Positions 1 to 11,778 of a stretch of 64,000 bases of DNA are shown here, in pieces. A model generated the notes under the pieces. That model searched no databases, was not told where the DNA came from, and saw only the letters and a program-made list of their open reading frames with translations. Numbering within the stretch: position 1 is the first letter of the stretch; each line of letters starts with the position of its first letter. Source of the stretch: Ananas comosus (lineage: Eukaryota > Streptophyta > Magnoliopsida > Poales > Bromeliaceae); NCBI RefSeq assembly GCF_001540865.1, contig NC_033627.1, positions 10,145,267 to 10,209,266 on the forward strand, given 5' to 3'. The position numbers and the translations under genes are program-made.

Positions 1-437
1 TTAATTTTGTATTAAAATTTGGTACATTACAGGCCCCCTCTGAGAAGCCCGAAACAGTCAAACCTGTGCTCGAATCCAAACAACCCAATTTATATGTGTC
101 AGCATAGTTCGTTACACTCAAGGAGCTCACCAACTTATTTTCGAACTGCTAAAGTAACTTTTGGACGTCTGGAAAAAAAGCTTGAAATTACTTCAATAAC
201 TCCCGCAGCTCTGCACTGTGAAACTAGGTGCCCGGTTCATCTTTAGGGCATTCGCTTAGAAAGTCGCCAAAACTTCATTTTTGGCCAAAACTTTATTTTT
301 GGCTGTTTTCAATGCTTAGAGTCTGTTTTCACATCCATTTTTCACGCCAAAACGACTTAGGCTTGACCCAACACTCTACAGATTCATCGTCCAACTGTTG
401 ATACTATAGTCATTCCGACAAGTAAGCTTCCGGAACA
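1..437 (-). mobile_element. Decayed 3' LTR end of the left-hand gypsy relic
   Basis: This stretch lies just beyond the 3' end of a minus-strand integrase relic, where the 3' LTR of that element should be. Near 438-475 is a degraded version of the 'purine tract plus TTTCGTCC' junction seen at 51414 and 58226 in the better preserved elements. No intact LTR terminus or target duplication is visible and the left part is outside the window. The assignment is an inference from position. Confidence 0.4.
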
Positions 438-1318
438 CCATATCCTCCTTTGTAAAAAGTTTCGTCCTCAAAATTTAAACTCATATCTCAAGAAGCATCC
501 TCGACACAGGTAGGGGTAGAACTTCAACATCTCTATCTCCGGCTCCAAAGTAGCCTCCCGCTCATTGTGATTACTCCACAACACTTTTACATAAGGAATG
601 ACCTGGTTGTGTAATTTTTTCACCTTCCGAGCAAGAATTCGCACAAGTCTCTCCTTGTAACTCAAGTCCTTATCCAACTCAAGTGGAGTGAAGTCAACAC
701 GTGCAACAAATCGAACACTTATCTTCTGAAAGCCGAGACATGTAAGACGTCGTGGATACCAACTAGCCTCAACGGTAATACAATCCTGTATGCTACCGGT
801 CCAACTCGCTCTAATACCTCGAAGGGACTAATATAGTACGGACTAAGCTTTTTGCGAGCTCCAAATCTGCGAATCCTTTTGGACAACAAGACTTCCAAAA
901 ACACGTCGTCTCGAACCTGAAACTCCAAGTCTCATCCCCTAGTATCAGCATAACTCCTCTGTCGACTCTAGATGGTCACTAGATGTCGCCACGCAATCCT
1001 GGCATTTTTCTTTGTCTGTAACAAAATATTTGCTCCACAAAGTCTTTCTTTTTTTCACCCACTTCACTCCAATGCATGGGTGATCAACACTTGCATCCAT
1101 ACAATGGTTCAAACGGAGCCATCTGGATGTTCACTTGATATCTATTGTTGTACACAAACTCCACCAACCTCAAGTGTCGATGACTACCCACCTCCAAAAT
1201 ATAGAACACATGCCCTCAGCATATCCTCCAAGCTCTCAATAGTCTGTTCCGACCGTCCATCGATCTATGGGCAAAAGGTTGTACTAAAGTGCAATTGAGT
1301 TACCAAACAGTCTGTAGG
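438..1318 (-). pseudogene. Ty3/gypsy integrase C-terminal relic (GPY/F and chromodomain-like tail)
   Basis: Minus-strand fragments in several frames match the end of a chromovirus integrase. Bases 719-928 carry a GPY/F-like segment (KLSPYYISPFEVLERVGPVAYR, here with small changes from the usual form), and 468-677 carry a chromodomain-like tail (KVKKLHNQVIPYVKVLW). Further right, 972-1310 still shows the 'MDGRSEQTIE..LEDMLRACVL' region in broken frames. Frameshifts and stops are frequent, so nothing is expressible. This is an older copy of the family seen at 58290-59951. Its N-terminal half continues at 1680-1818 and 4606-5370 beyond two insertions. Confidence 0.75.
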
Positions 1319-1679
1319 CTCCAGAAATGTAAAATGAACCTCAATCTGGAAAAGAACTTTCCCAAAAAATTAATTTTTCTTGGAATTAAATGGACGGAAA
1401 ACTAAAAAGAGCTTTTCATAGAAAACTTTTTCTTAGAATTTTTTCACAGGTTTTCCAAAAACTAAACAGCTCCTTAGTAATTTGTGCTAAAATACTTTTA
1501 AAAGCATGACTATTTATGTACTTTTATCTTCTATAGTTCTTGGATGTCTGGAATTTTGGAGGTGTTTGTTTTACCAAAAGTGAACGGGTGGAGTTGTTTT
1601 TTGTTGCAAATGTTTGCTTCCATTGTTTGGCTCACCATAATTTATATTCAGTTGAAACTTAAACTTCCAATTGGTCTTG
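1319..1679. other. Unassigned insertion or decayed segment inside the gypsy relic
   Basis: The integrase relic is recognisable on both sides but not here. The segment is AT-rich, with inverted A/T runs around 1360-1460. I see no terminal repeats or target duplication that would identify an insertion, so it may simply be decayed integrase sequence. Confidence 0.3.
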
Positions 1680-1818
1680 ATCTAATACTATAAAGGTAGG
1701 TACTCTATGCAATCTCACTACCTCGTCTATGTACAACTATGCGAGTCGCTCCCGGGACCATGTAGTCTACACTAGAAGGAAGTGATCATGCTTGGTCAGT
1801 TTGTCCACTATCACCTAT
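1680..1818 (-). pseudogene. Ty3/gypsy integrase core relic
   Basis: Read on the minus strand, the segment ending at 1818 gives VIVDKLTKHDHFLL, the region after the first catalytic aspartate of a gypsy integrase. It is immediately continued, on the far side of the solo LTR, by the codons for DFVVGLSRAQSDYDAV at about 4606-4660. The two halves therefore belong to one integrase gene cut by the LTR insertion at 1819. Confidence 0.65.
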
Positions 1819-4600
1819 TGTAATGTACCAGATTTTAATATAAAAATTAAGTGTAAATAAAAATAGTGGAAGATACTATTTTTATTGGACTTAAAGAAGT
1901 AAAATATAGGTCGGAAATGACTAGTGCTGAAATCGGAGTGGAAACAGAAGATTTAGAATTTTCTGTATAGAACGGGACTGATATTTTAGCAGAAAATGTA
2001 CAGTGTCAGAAAATTATGAAAACTGGAGAGTATGTCAGAATTATTTTTATGAGGCTAGATTTAAAGTTTCATATCATTCCGATACCCGAAAAGTGAAAAA
2101 TAAAACCCGACTGCTATCTGCTAGAGATTACAGTTCGGTAGAGCTTTCGGTGACCAAAGATGGTTGAAACTGAGAAGTTAAGACATTTTCTTTCTTATTA
2201 GCTTAAACCGAGCCTAACTGTCAAATTTGAGCGCAAACGGACATTCAGATAGGCTCCGGCGAAAAATATCAGATTCTGAGCTGCTAAATTGAGAATTTTG
2301 TTAATGTGAGGGGTTGACTTGTAAAAGGGTATTCTTCCCCTTTCTTCTTCTTCTTCTTCGCAGCCAGCACACTCCACAACACACACCCACACGTATGGAA
2401 TGGAGGAGAGAGAACCCTCCCTTTCTCTCTCTAGATATCTCCCTTATCTCTCTAGATCTCTCTCTCAAATTCGCGGCGTTGGCGGAGAGCGAGCTTGGGA
2501 ACGCGTTGGGAGCGATGGTTCGAGTCTTCGTGCGCCCGGTTGAGCGGCGTGCTTTCGACTCAACGTTCGCAGTTCGGTAAGTATTTAGGATTTGGCATTC
2601 CTTTATGTTTAGTGTTCTAGTAGTCTCTAGAGTGTTTCTAGCATGTCGCTCCATTTAATCTTGGAATATTTGGAGGTTAATTTAATGCTAGGGCTAGAAA
2701 TGGGGTTTGGGCAAATAATGGGTTTTGATCTAATTAAACCCTATTGTTCTCTAATTGAAGGTTAGAGATGAGCCATTAATGACCCTAGGTCGCGGATTAG
2801 CAGACGTTCGGTGATCGATTGCGGATTCGAGCCGAACCGGGTATTGTGTGCCACGGGAGGCCGATTGCAAGTGTCGACAAGCAATCGGAGAGCATTGCGA
2901 GGTGGGTTGTGCTCACCGAAGATACTAGCTCGCTTCTATGTCGAAGTGGAATGCAGTTTTATTATTGATGCATATATGTGTATTGGTAGGCTTGTATGAT
3001 AATATGAATGCTTGGATCATATTATGCTTGATGATGTTGCCTACCATTGGAATCTACTAGATGAGTATATGCTAGATGAAATGCATGATGACATGTTGTA
3101 GAATTGCTAGATGAATGCATGACATACATGGTAGATGAATGCATGAATTAAATGCTAGGTGAATGCATAAGATGATTGCTATGTAATGACTACCATTGGA
3201 TGATGAAAATATATGCATGCACATATGGTGGATTATGTTGATAGAATATGCATGATGACATGTTGTAGCATGTATTGGATTCATGTAGATGTTGAACTTG
3301 GATCGATAACTCTAGGTTGATTAGAGAAGTCGACATTGAAAAACAAGAATGTGTAAACTATAATACTCGATGTGGACAACCAGGATGTCAAGTAGATCGA
3401 GTGGCATTTGGACTAGTATAGCAGAAGCACTATGACCTTTGTAGACTAGGTATCCTCAGTTAACGAGGATTGGATCATGCTCACTTAGTCTGTTTTCGCT
3501 TGTCGGTGGTCGCTCCACCGAAGCAGTGGTCTCCGGAGTACTTCACACTAGAGGCAGACGTAGTTGTCCCGCAGACAGTCTCGGTGTGCGAGTGCGGATT
3601 CCCCTCACCTATGAGATTTTGAGAAGTGAGTCGAGGCGTAACCTTCGGGTTAGCCAAGCAGATTGGGTGACAAGCATATGAGCTGTAGTTGAATCCCAGT
3701 AGAGTGGATTCGGTATCCCAGTTGAGTGGATTTAAGGCTGAGGTGCATGTGAGACGTCCTTCACCTTGAGCCTGGCTTTACGCGGTATTCCGCGGATGAT
3801 TGACTCAAGATCGAGTCGGGTGAATAGCTTTATAAAGGTAGATGAAACCTTGTGAGCAAACAGTAAAGGTAGATGAAACCTTATGAACAGAATTGTAATT
3901 GGCATGAATCTAAAATAGAGAAAAACTTAGAAATCAATTGGATGAGCTGTGGATAGCGATACAGAAAGTAGATCTACTTACATCATTGCATGATTTGCAT
4001 TGTTGCATGTTGCAAGGCATGAACATGATAAATGTTAGTTGCATAGTTTATTTGATGAAAAGTATATATCTGTGGATATTCGTTGGACTAACATGTTGCA
4101 GTGTCTCCTTCGGACCTGGTAGGTCGAGCTTTTTCCTTGAATGGCCGTACCCACTGGAAACTATGGACAATAGTTCTCACCCCACGTTGTTTTGGGGATT
4201 ACAGGTTCACACGCGAGCGGCGTGGCGGTGCGAGGAAAGGGCGTAACTCCGTAGATAGTGTCCTACCACTGAGACCAGAGATAGCAGTACCCCAAGTCGG
4301 CCTAGCTAGGGGTATAGAGTGAAAGAAAAATAATATTGTAATAATCTTGATTGTATTTGGAAGAGAAGAAAATGAAAATGTAATATGTAAAAAGCATGTA
4401 ATGTGAATGCTTGTAATAACTTAGTTGTTTTATATTTTTGATACTTCCTCATGCAATCTCTGAGTGAAATCTGTTTCTGGTTGGAACCTTGCGAATTGTA
4501 TTGATTGCGATGCCTAGGACGTACAGGAAAAACTCTGTCCGTTCGGCGGTCTGTTAGCGGGCCCGAATCCGACCAAATAGGCGGGTCTCGGGGCGTGACA
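1819..4600 (+). mobile_element. Solo LTR (2782 bp) of a Tekay-like gypsy element
   Basis: The element begins TGTAATGTACC and ends GGGGCGTGACA, the TG...CA ends shared by the other LTRs here. It is bounded by a perfect 5-bp target duplication CCTAT at 1814-1818 and 4601-4605, and no internal region remains. Such solo LTRs arise by recombination between the two LTRs of an element. It interrupts a minus-strand integrase relic between two readable codon blocks. It carries the conserved stem-loop (4156-4179) and the AG-bounded 30-nt segment (4205-4234), but no ACCGGT palindrome array. A CT/TC-rich stretch at 2338-2480 looks like the leader following a promoter. Confidence 0.92.
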
Positions 4601-4605
4601 CCTAT

Positions 4606-5370
4606 ACTGCATCATAATCACTCTGGGCTCGACTTAATCCCACGACAAAATCTATCATGATATAGTCTCACTTCCACTCCAGAATAGGAAGATTCTAAAG
4701 CTTGCCAGTAAGTATCCGGTGCTCGACCTTCACTTACTGACAAGTTAAATACTAAGCAACATATTTTCCAATATCTCTCTTCATTTCATTCCACCAATAA
4801 TGTGTCTTCAAGTCTTTATACATCTTGGTTCCACACGGATGCATAGTATAATGAGTACAATGAACCTATTTCAAAATCTCCTTGCAGAGCTCTGAATCCA
4901 CAGGCACACATAGCCGATCTCAGAATCCACAAGCACACATCTATACTAAAATTCCTTGTTTGTCCGCTCTCAACCTTAGCTCGAATCCTCGTTAGGTATT
5001 GGTCTACACTCTGCTTCTCCCTGATCCTTGTAGAAACCCCAAGGGACACAACCTCTAGTCCAAACCATCTCATCTCCTCAAGCAAACAACATTTGTCGAA
5101 TGATCATCATATTCAGACTCTACGCTGACTTTCTACTCAACGCATCTCCCACCAGCCTTATCAGGATAATACTGGATACTTACATTATAGTCTTAGTAAC
5201 TCCAACCGCCGGCGCTACCTCAAATTCAGCTCATTCTAGATGAACAGATATTGAAGGCTCTTGTGGTTAGTATAATTCTCACAGTGCTTCCCGTGCAAGC
5301 AATGGCGCCAAAGGGTCAAGCAAACACCACAGCTGCCAACTCCAAGTCATGTCTCTTGATCTAATAATCA
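4606..5370 (-). pseudogene. Ty3/gypsy RNase H to integrase N-terminal relic
   Basis: On the minus strand I read WKWETIS-MDFVVGLSRAQSDYDAV next to the solo LTR. Further right is a piece resembling the integrase zinc-binding region (TKMYKDLKTHYWW, about 4765-4840), then a linker region (4816-5085: EEMRWFGLEVVSLGV). Around 5240-5360 there are remnants of the RNase H end with '[10 protein letters not shown]'-like coding. Stops and frameshifts are scattered throughout. It is the upstream part of the gene whose 3' half lies at 438-1818. Confidence 0.7.
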
Positions 5371-6810
5371 CGAATTTATGTTTCCTAGCATTTAGTTCGC
5401 TTTCTTTCAGTATTAATATCTCTTGGTTGAATAATTGTAGATTTAAACTATTCGATGGTTACCTATCTACTTCATTGATTTCATATCCGTCGTGATTGTT
5501 GTAATTGTTGTTTCTTGTGATTGATTACGTTGATTTTGGTGGTATTTTATATTTCTATGTCGTATATGTATAGGAAGGATTATATCCGTTTGTACAGAGA
5601 AGATTCGGTCCACGTGGTAAATCTATGCACGCTCCAAGGTAACTTTTTTATATTAGTTTTAGAAAGAGAAAAAATGCAAATTTTCTGCTATTTTCACGTA
5701 AAAGGTTTTAAAAAAAAAAGTCCCATAGCGTTGTGATACGGAAGATCTTTCACTAGTCATGTAACGTGACTAGTAAAAACGCTTCCATCTTAAATTGGGT
5801 GGTGCATGACGCACACCTCATTGGGAATGTAGGTGTCGCATTTTTCAAGACGTATTCCTCAAAAAATTTCACAACTGCGGTATAGCATATTTGCAATCTT
5901 CTATCTTGCTATTTGAAATATTGCGACCCTTAGGTATCGTTTGGTTCGAGGATAAGCAAAAAATGACTATTCCAGGGATAGATATAAATTGAGGTATAAG
6001 CGGGGATTAGATCAATTTTGCGTTTGGATGAAAATTGAATTATTCCTGGAAATAAAAAAAATAGCGTTTGTTTAGGTAAGATGAAATAAAAAAAATAGTA
6101 GATTTTATAAATAAAAAATAATCATATTATTCTCTTATTATATTTAAATTTAAATTTTTAAATTTTTAAATATATATTTTTAAATTTAAAATTTTAACTT
6201 TGAAATTTTAAATTTTGAAATTTAGATTTTTATTTTCATTTTCCACAAGAACGTGCTGAATAGTAAAGTACTAACATGGTTCATCGAATATAGCACATTT
6301 GTCAGAATACTAAAGTAGAAATAATAGGAGGGACAAAGCCCTAACAAGGTTGTAAATGCATATTTGCTCTGTCACACTGGGCCTCTAAAATTTGCCCTAA
6401 ATTGTAACAGTAAAGCATGAAGCAGCAGCAGCAGCAAAAAATAAGCAATTATGCTGAGCTTAAATATATAATGAAGTTACCTGGTAGCTTGCTCAGATGA
6501 ACTTTACAGGCCTTAATCAACCCAAAAAAGGGGAAAAAAAATATTACAGCCTCCACACTGCTCAGTCAAAAGGATTTTTTATTGTCCATGTTGCTCATTA
6601 ATCTGGCATTACCAACAATCACAGAACCAACTAAAAGAAACAGATACAGGCAGTTAAACAAATCACACTGATAACATTGAGTTGAGAATACTAGTTACAA
6701 TCCAATATCCAGGAAACAAAAGGGACTAGAAGTAGTCCCTCAAAACAAACTAAAAAGATCACGTTCGGATACCACTTGTTCATCAAACACCCTCAAAACA
6801 AATGGCTATA
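5371..6810. other. Intergenic DNA with a short hairpin and a possible MITE remnant
   Basis: No gene is supported. A 47-bp imperfect hairpin lies at 5740-5786. From about 5935 the phrase GGTATCGTTTGGTT, followed by AT-rich sequence to about 6240, resembles the ends of PIF/Harbinger or hAT MITEs, but I cannot find the matching opposite end. A short (CAG)n run lies near 6421-6436. Confidence 0.4.
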
Positions 6811-6860
6811 TTAAATTGCGAAATGATAAGCACCGCCTCCACAACGAGCTTCATTTCTAC
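6811..6860 (-). CDS. Possible terminal exon of an unidentified minus-strand gene
   Basis: On the minus strand a pyrimidine-rich tract ending TGCATGCAG (acceptor at 6861-6862) is followed by an open phase reading RNEARCGGGAYHFAI and then TAA at 6813-6811. The short C-terminal peptide looks protein-like, and the DNA downstream is AT-rich as expected for a 3' UTR. I do not recognise the protein, and no matching upstream exon was found. It could be a chance open stretch of 16 codons. Confidence 0.22.
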
Positions 6861-6862
6861 CT

Positions 6863-8764
6863 GCATGCAAGAGAAACAGTATTGCAGGATTCAAGAAAGC
6901 GATAGCTTAATTCCAGATAGTTCTAGAATAGCAGAAAATACTTAATTATCAGAAGTTACAAATACATGACAGATAGAACATTTCAAGACGAGTTACATAT
7001 CTTATCATGCTGCCAAAAAGTTAGGGGATGATGTGATTTGTAAGGGAAATGTTCATACAGAAAAATATGGGAGGATAAAAACTGAAAAAGCAAGAATAAG
7101 TTGAAGGGGATGCTAGTTCCGTATCTGGGTCAGTGCAGAATGTCCATGATTTCCATGGAATAACAGCAGAAACACAAATTTAACAGATACTAGTTGTGTA
7201 TCATAATTTTTTTAAAGCTAGTCCAAATGCTAGAGCAGGTCCAATAAAGCAAGAACAAGCAAATTGAGAATAAATTTTCTATAAAAATATTAAAATGGAG
7301 CTCCAGCAGAATATCAACATTAAACAAGGGACAGCACATGCAAACCTTTAAACCCATATATCAGTTTACTATTAAATTAACACTAAAATATGCAGATACA
7401 GCAACAGTTCACAGTGTATAACCTGAAATTGGACAATAGTTACATTAGAGCAGTTCTTTAGTGATTTGCAACACCAATTAGCCGAAGAATCTTTAATGTT
7501 CTCAAGGGATTGGCCAGTAAATAATAAGATTCAACAAGTCAGGCATTCTTTTCCCTTTGCCAGTACAACTTTAGAAACAACTCCAATCTGTAGAATTACC
7601 AGAAAAAAAAAAATCTGGTCTAGTGAACACTTCTATATATAACATTTTTGCTGAAATCCAACTACAAATAAGTAATATAAATGAAGGAAATGAGTTAAGT
7701 ATATCACAACAACTATACCAAGGGAACTTTACATTTGACATGGCCCTAGATCAACCAGTTGCGGCAGCAGATTGGCTGACCAGGCCCTCTGTGCCGATAG
7801 ACCAACTGATCTGTCGACTCCAACAAAAAGGCTTGGATTATCTGTACCTGTTCTTACAGGCCAACTGGCTGTATCATACTTAATTACTTCATGCTCATTC
7901 CAAATTCAAGTGTTTCTAACCCAAAGAGAGTTTAAAATATATGTATATAGGACACTTTCAACTCTGCTAACTTCTAAATGAGGATATTATGAACTAGGCA
8001 TACACATGGAGATACGCTAGATTGAAATTGCCCGGGTTTTCTTGTATTCAGCTAAAATTAGGTATTTCATTAAGTAACGTAGTTTATGTTGTAATCACAG
8101 ACTAAATAGAAACTGAAAGACTGTAAATAGCACCCACATGCTAGATACTTGACTCCTGAACAAATAAAGGTTTTTAGGATTGTAATCCTCAGCTAAAACC
8201 CACCGCATGCTACAAGTGCCGGCCATGTCAATTGGTATTAGAACATCTACCTCACTACTGCATTTTCATTTCTACTGCAACCATTTAACTAGTCGACTCT
8301 CCATACACAACGATTGACATCCAGGTTCAAGTAGCTCCGATCTCCTCCTTCCTCCTTTCATCTTCCATGTGATTGAGTAGAAAATGCTATACTGTCCCTC
8401 TACATATGAATTATATTAGTCACTTTCAGATTTCGAAGAACCAGATACATGTAGGACTTAGCATAATTACTGATAAAGGTTCTTATGTGCTCAATACAAC
8501 AGGTAGGAACTAGGAAGGATGGATGCCCAGGAAAAACATATACATGTCATCGAAACAAAAATAGATACCATCCAGACCTCTACAAACCAATCTACTATGT
8601 GGCTTTCACTGAGCGACAGAAACGAGGTTGGAATTCATTGAGCTACAAAAATCTGGTATTTAGATTGTAAGGGCAATTCGGTTGTTTTTCTGCATGCCAG
8701 TGATTTTGATTAACATTGCCAACTTTATTGGCTACATCAGCTTTATGAATAACCACATTGTTAG
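6863..8764. other. No gene recognised (AT-rich intron-like or intergenic DNA)
   Basis: Both strands were read without finding a convincing domain. The open frames at 7623-7981 and 8485-8670 are short and of unremarkable composition. The texture (T-rich tracts, no repeats) would suit introns of a minus-strand gene, but this is not proven. Confidence 0.35.
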
Positions 8765-9702
8765 CAATGTTTAAAAAAGCCCAAGGCGCAGCTAGGCGCA
8801 AAGAGCTGTTAGAGCCTAGGCGCAAAGAGCTGTTAGAGCCTAGGCGCAAGGCGTAAGGCACAGGTGTGCGCCTGAGAGAGATAAGGCGCACATTTTTCAT
8901 AGAATTTTGAAATAACCAAGAAGTTCTTTACTATACTTCCTAATAATTGTTAAGTAGCATTAAATACTCTTTAAAATCACATTATCACAATAAATATTCT
9001 ATAACTTACCACATAACCATATTTTATGAAGAAAAAAATAAAGAAAGAAAAGAAGCCCAGCAACATATATGATAATTTTTTAAATAATAAAATAACACAA
9101 ATAAAAGTAAAGAACAAATTACCTTTTTGTCTCCAAATAAAGGCCAGCATAAAGGTAACTAGTAATTCACAAATACATGGAAAATTTTAATTTGAAAAAT
9201 TTATAAGTACAAGATCATAAAAAAGTAACAAGCGTAAAATTTAAAGTTTCAAGCCAAAAATCATTAAAAGGGGATCATATGAAAGCTAAGTGTTCAAGAC
9301 TCTAAGCCAAAATACGTCACAGTAGAAATATTAATTAGTCCTCATTCCTCAATCATCAATCATCTATCATCAATCATCATCTTCATCATTCGAGGAAGAA
9401 TACTCCTCTCCTTCGTCAGATTTGTCATTCGATGATTGTTTAGGGTTTTAGATGATGTTAGTTTAGAATTTCAGATTTATTTTTAGATGTTTCAACCCAA
9501 TAGACCAATAAATATATGGATCCAAACCTATTAGAGCATATAGATCTAAATCCAAACCCATTAGGATAGATATGACGAAGGCACGCCTTGAGCAGGCCTT
9601 GCGCCTAGCTCTAGGCGCGCGCCTAGGCAACATCGCTCGCCTGTGGGCTGCCTAGGTGCTGGCCGATGAGCCTAGCACCTAGGCGCGCTTTTTTAAACAC
9701 CG
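8765..9702. mobile_element. hAT-type MITE with GCCTAGGCGC-rich subterminal repeats
   Basis: The left end CAATGTTTAAAAAAGC and the inverse of the right end, CGGTGTTTAAAAAAGC, form 16-bp terminal inverted repeats with two mismatches. They are flanked by an 8-bp target duplication with one mismatch (ATTGTTAG at 8757-8764, GTTGTTAG at 9703-9710). The CA-N-TG ends and 8-bp duplication fit the hAT superfamily. Both subterminal zones are packed with GCCTAGGCGC-like motifs, and a 24-bp unit is tandemly doubled at about 8794-8842. No transposase is present, so the element is non-autonomous. Confidence 0.72.
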
Positions 9703-9710
9703 GTTGTTAG

Positions 9711-10434
9711 GCAGGTTATATGTTGTCTGCAAATCTTTTTACTTGCTACAATCTTATGTTGAGTTTTCAAAGAGTTTAATTTGCTAAATGGAAAGCTGTC
9801 CCTATTGACCCAACTGAGAAGTTGGCTCCACATAGGTTTTACTAATCGTCTTGGCAAACCTTTTTCCAGCAGGAAACAAATGACATAACTTACTGTGGCT
9901 TTTGTCAGTTTTTTTCCTTCATACTGCCCCATCATATTTTCTTTTTATTTTCTATAATAACTGATGAGAATGATACTAAAATCCCATCTGCTATTACAGA
10001 AATTGCCTAAAGCTTAGTTTAGGCCAAACCACTACCATAAATATCAGGAAAAGTAGGCCAAAATATCACTAATATAGATATCAGGAAAAGTAGGCCAACA
10101 TATCACTACCATAGCAAACCAATACCATAGATGTTGATCCGCCTCACCGTATATAAACCTAATTAAACAGAAGACCTCTTGACCACCCAAGATAACACTC
10201 TACATGGTTTCTATAACAACGTAATATTCCTCCTTGAAGTATGTTTAACTGTACCGTGGTGGCGCTGTTGACAAAAAATAGCTATAAAAGTTGTTTTATT
10301 TGCTCTCTTTCAAAAGCTTCTTGCACATAGATGAACTCTATTACCGCATAAAATTAAGAAGCTTTTGTTTCAGCACAATGTGGCATGCTGATACACTCCC
10401 ACGCTAATGGCATGCCGAGTGCCAACACAATGTG
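9711..10434. other. No gene recognised
   Basis: AT-rich DNA with short direct duplications near 10045-10110 (AGGAAAAGTAGGCCAA twice). The 80-codon minus frame at 9693-9935 has no recognisable motif and overlaps the end of the hAT element. Confidence 0.35.
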
Positions 10435-10488
10435 GAATACTTTTAGAAATTGGTGCTTCTAAAAGTATTCTAGCTCAATTCTATGTAT

Positions 10489-10534
<46 letters not shown>
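10435..10534. repeat. Perfect 14-bp hairpin followed by a (TG)n microsatellite
   Basis: GAATACTTTTAGAA (10435-10448) and its exact inverse (10457-10470) enclose an 8-nt loop. The phrase AGTATTCTAGCTCAATTCTATG that follows (10464-10485) resembles the end of the hairpin MITE at 10539-11078, so it may be the remnant of another copy. A (TG)n run fills about 10493-10534. Confidence 0.55.
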
Positions 10535-10538
<4 letters not shown>

Positions 10539-11078
10539 GAGTTGAGCTGGAATGCTATCGGTAGCAAACGAGCTCTATTGCCACCCATTTGTTTTCGATG
10601 ATGGAGCCTTCAAATCGACGATCGGCACCGTGGAACTTGATCTATATCACTTGAAGTATCTACAAATCAAATTCAAATCTTTTCGACATCATTAACCTAA
10701 TGATCAAGGGGTGTCAAAATTTATAATTTTAATGGTTGATATGAGGCGTTTTCTCGTTTAACGGTGTAAAGCTATCCAAATCAATTGAATTTTGGTTAGA
10801 AAATACTTTAAATTATTTAGAACAAGATCTATACTCTCGATCTTGATTACAAAATTTCTATCATCACTTTTTAGAGCATATTCATTTTCAGCCGTTCATT
10901 TTTACGCCCACTTGATGAACAAGAGAACAACGGAAAAGTATGAAATTTGATTTCTAGATACTTCAAGTGGTATAGATCATTTTCAACGGTACCGATCGTC
11001 GATTTGGAGGCTCCATCATCAAAAACAAATGGGTGGCAACGGAGCCCGTTTGCTACCGATAGTATTCCAGCTCAACTC
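10539..11078. mobile_element. Long-hairpin MITE, family 1 (copy 1)
   Basis: The 540-bp element begins GAGTTGAGCTGGAATGC and ends with the inverse, GTATTCCAGCTCAACTC. The arms stay complementary, with scattered mismatches, for roughly 160 bp each, so a single strand could fold into one long hairpin. It is flanked by TATA on both sides and sits between (TG)n and (TA)n(TG)n microsatellites, reminiscent of the rice Micron MITEs that live in TA microsatellites. No coding capacity. A second copy of the family is at 35371-35916. Confidence 0.8.
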
Positions 11079-11082
11079 TATA

Positions 11083-11087
11083 TACCG

Positions 11088-11139
<52 letters not shown>
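11083..11139. repeat. (TA)n(TG)n microsatellite
   Basis: Uninterrupted TA dinucleotides change to TG dinucleotides and separate two hairpin MITEs. Confidence 0.9.
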
Positions 11140-11142
<3 letters not shown>

Positions 11143-11155
11143 AAATTATATATCT

Positions 11156-11691
11156 AGAGTAGGACTTGTGTGCTATTAGGAGCACGGACTACGTACTCCT
11201 AAGCCGCTTTCAATGATGGGACTTTCGAATTGACAATTGGCTCCGTTAGACTTGATATAGCGTATTTGAAGTATTTAGAAAATAATTTTTGCAGATTTTC
11301 GATATCATTTACCTAATGATCAAAAGGATTCAAAATCAACAATTTTTTAATGGTTGATATATGTCGTTTGCAAATTTAACGGTGTAGAAATATTCAAATT
11401 AGATGAATTTTGATAGAAAATTCTTTATACTATTTACAACAAGATCAATATCTCTGATCGAAAATTTTAGTGCTACATCATAAGTTTTTGTGAGATTTTT
11501 ATTTTCAACCGTTGATTTTAAATCCTTTCGATCACTAGGTAAATGATATCAAAAAACCATAAAATTTATTTTATAGATAGTTCAAATACGTTAGATCAAG
11601 TCTAACGGTGCCGATCATCGATTCGGAAGTTATATCATCGAAAACGGCTTAGGAGCACGGAAGCCTCCGTGCTCCTAATAGCACACAAGAC

Positions 11692-11698
<7 letters not shown>
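11156..11698. mobile_element. Long-hairpin MITE, family 2 (copy 1)
   Basis: The left end AGAGTAGGACTTGTGTGCTA is the near-exact inverse of the right end, TAGCACACAAGACCTACTCT. The inverted similarity continues inward through the 'GGAGCACGG' block and subterminal sequence related to family 1 (for example a CGATCATCGATTCGGA-like box). It lies between (TA)n(TG)n and (CT)n(TA)n microsatellites. It is non-coding, and its architecture suggests common ancestry with family 1. Confidence 0.78.

Positions 11699-11778
<80 letters not shown>
11699..11778. repeat. (CT)n(TA)n microsatellite
   Basis: About 28 CT units pass directly into TA units. The same (CT)n(TA)n tail follows the family 2 element at 36531-36590. 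Confidence 0.92.
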
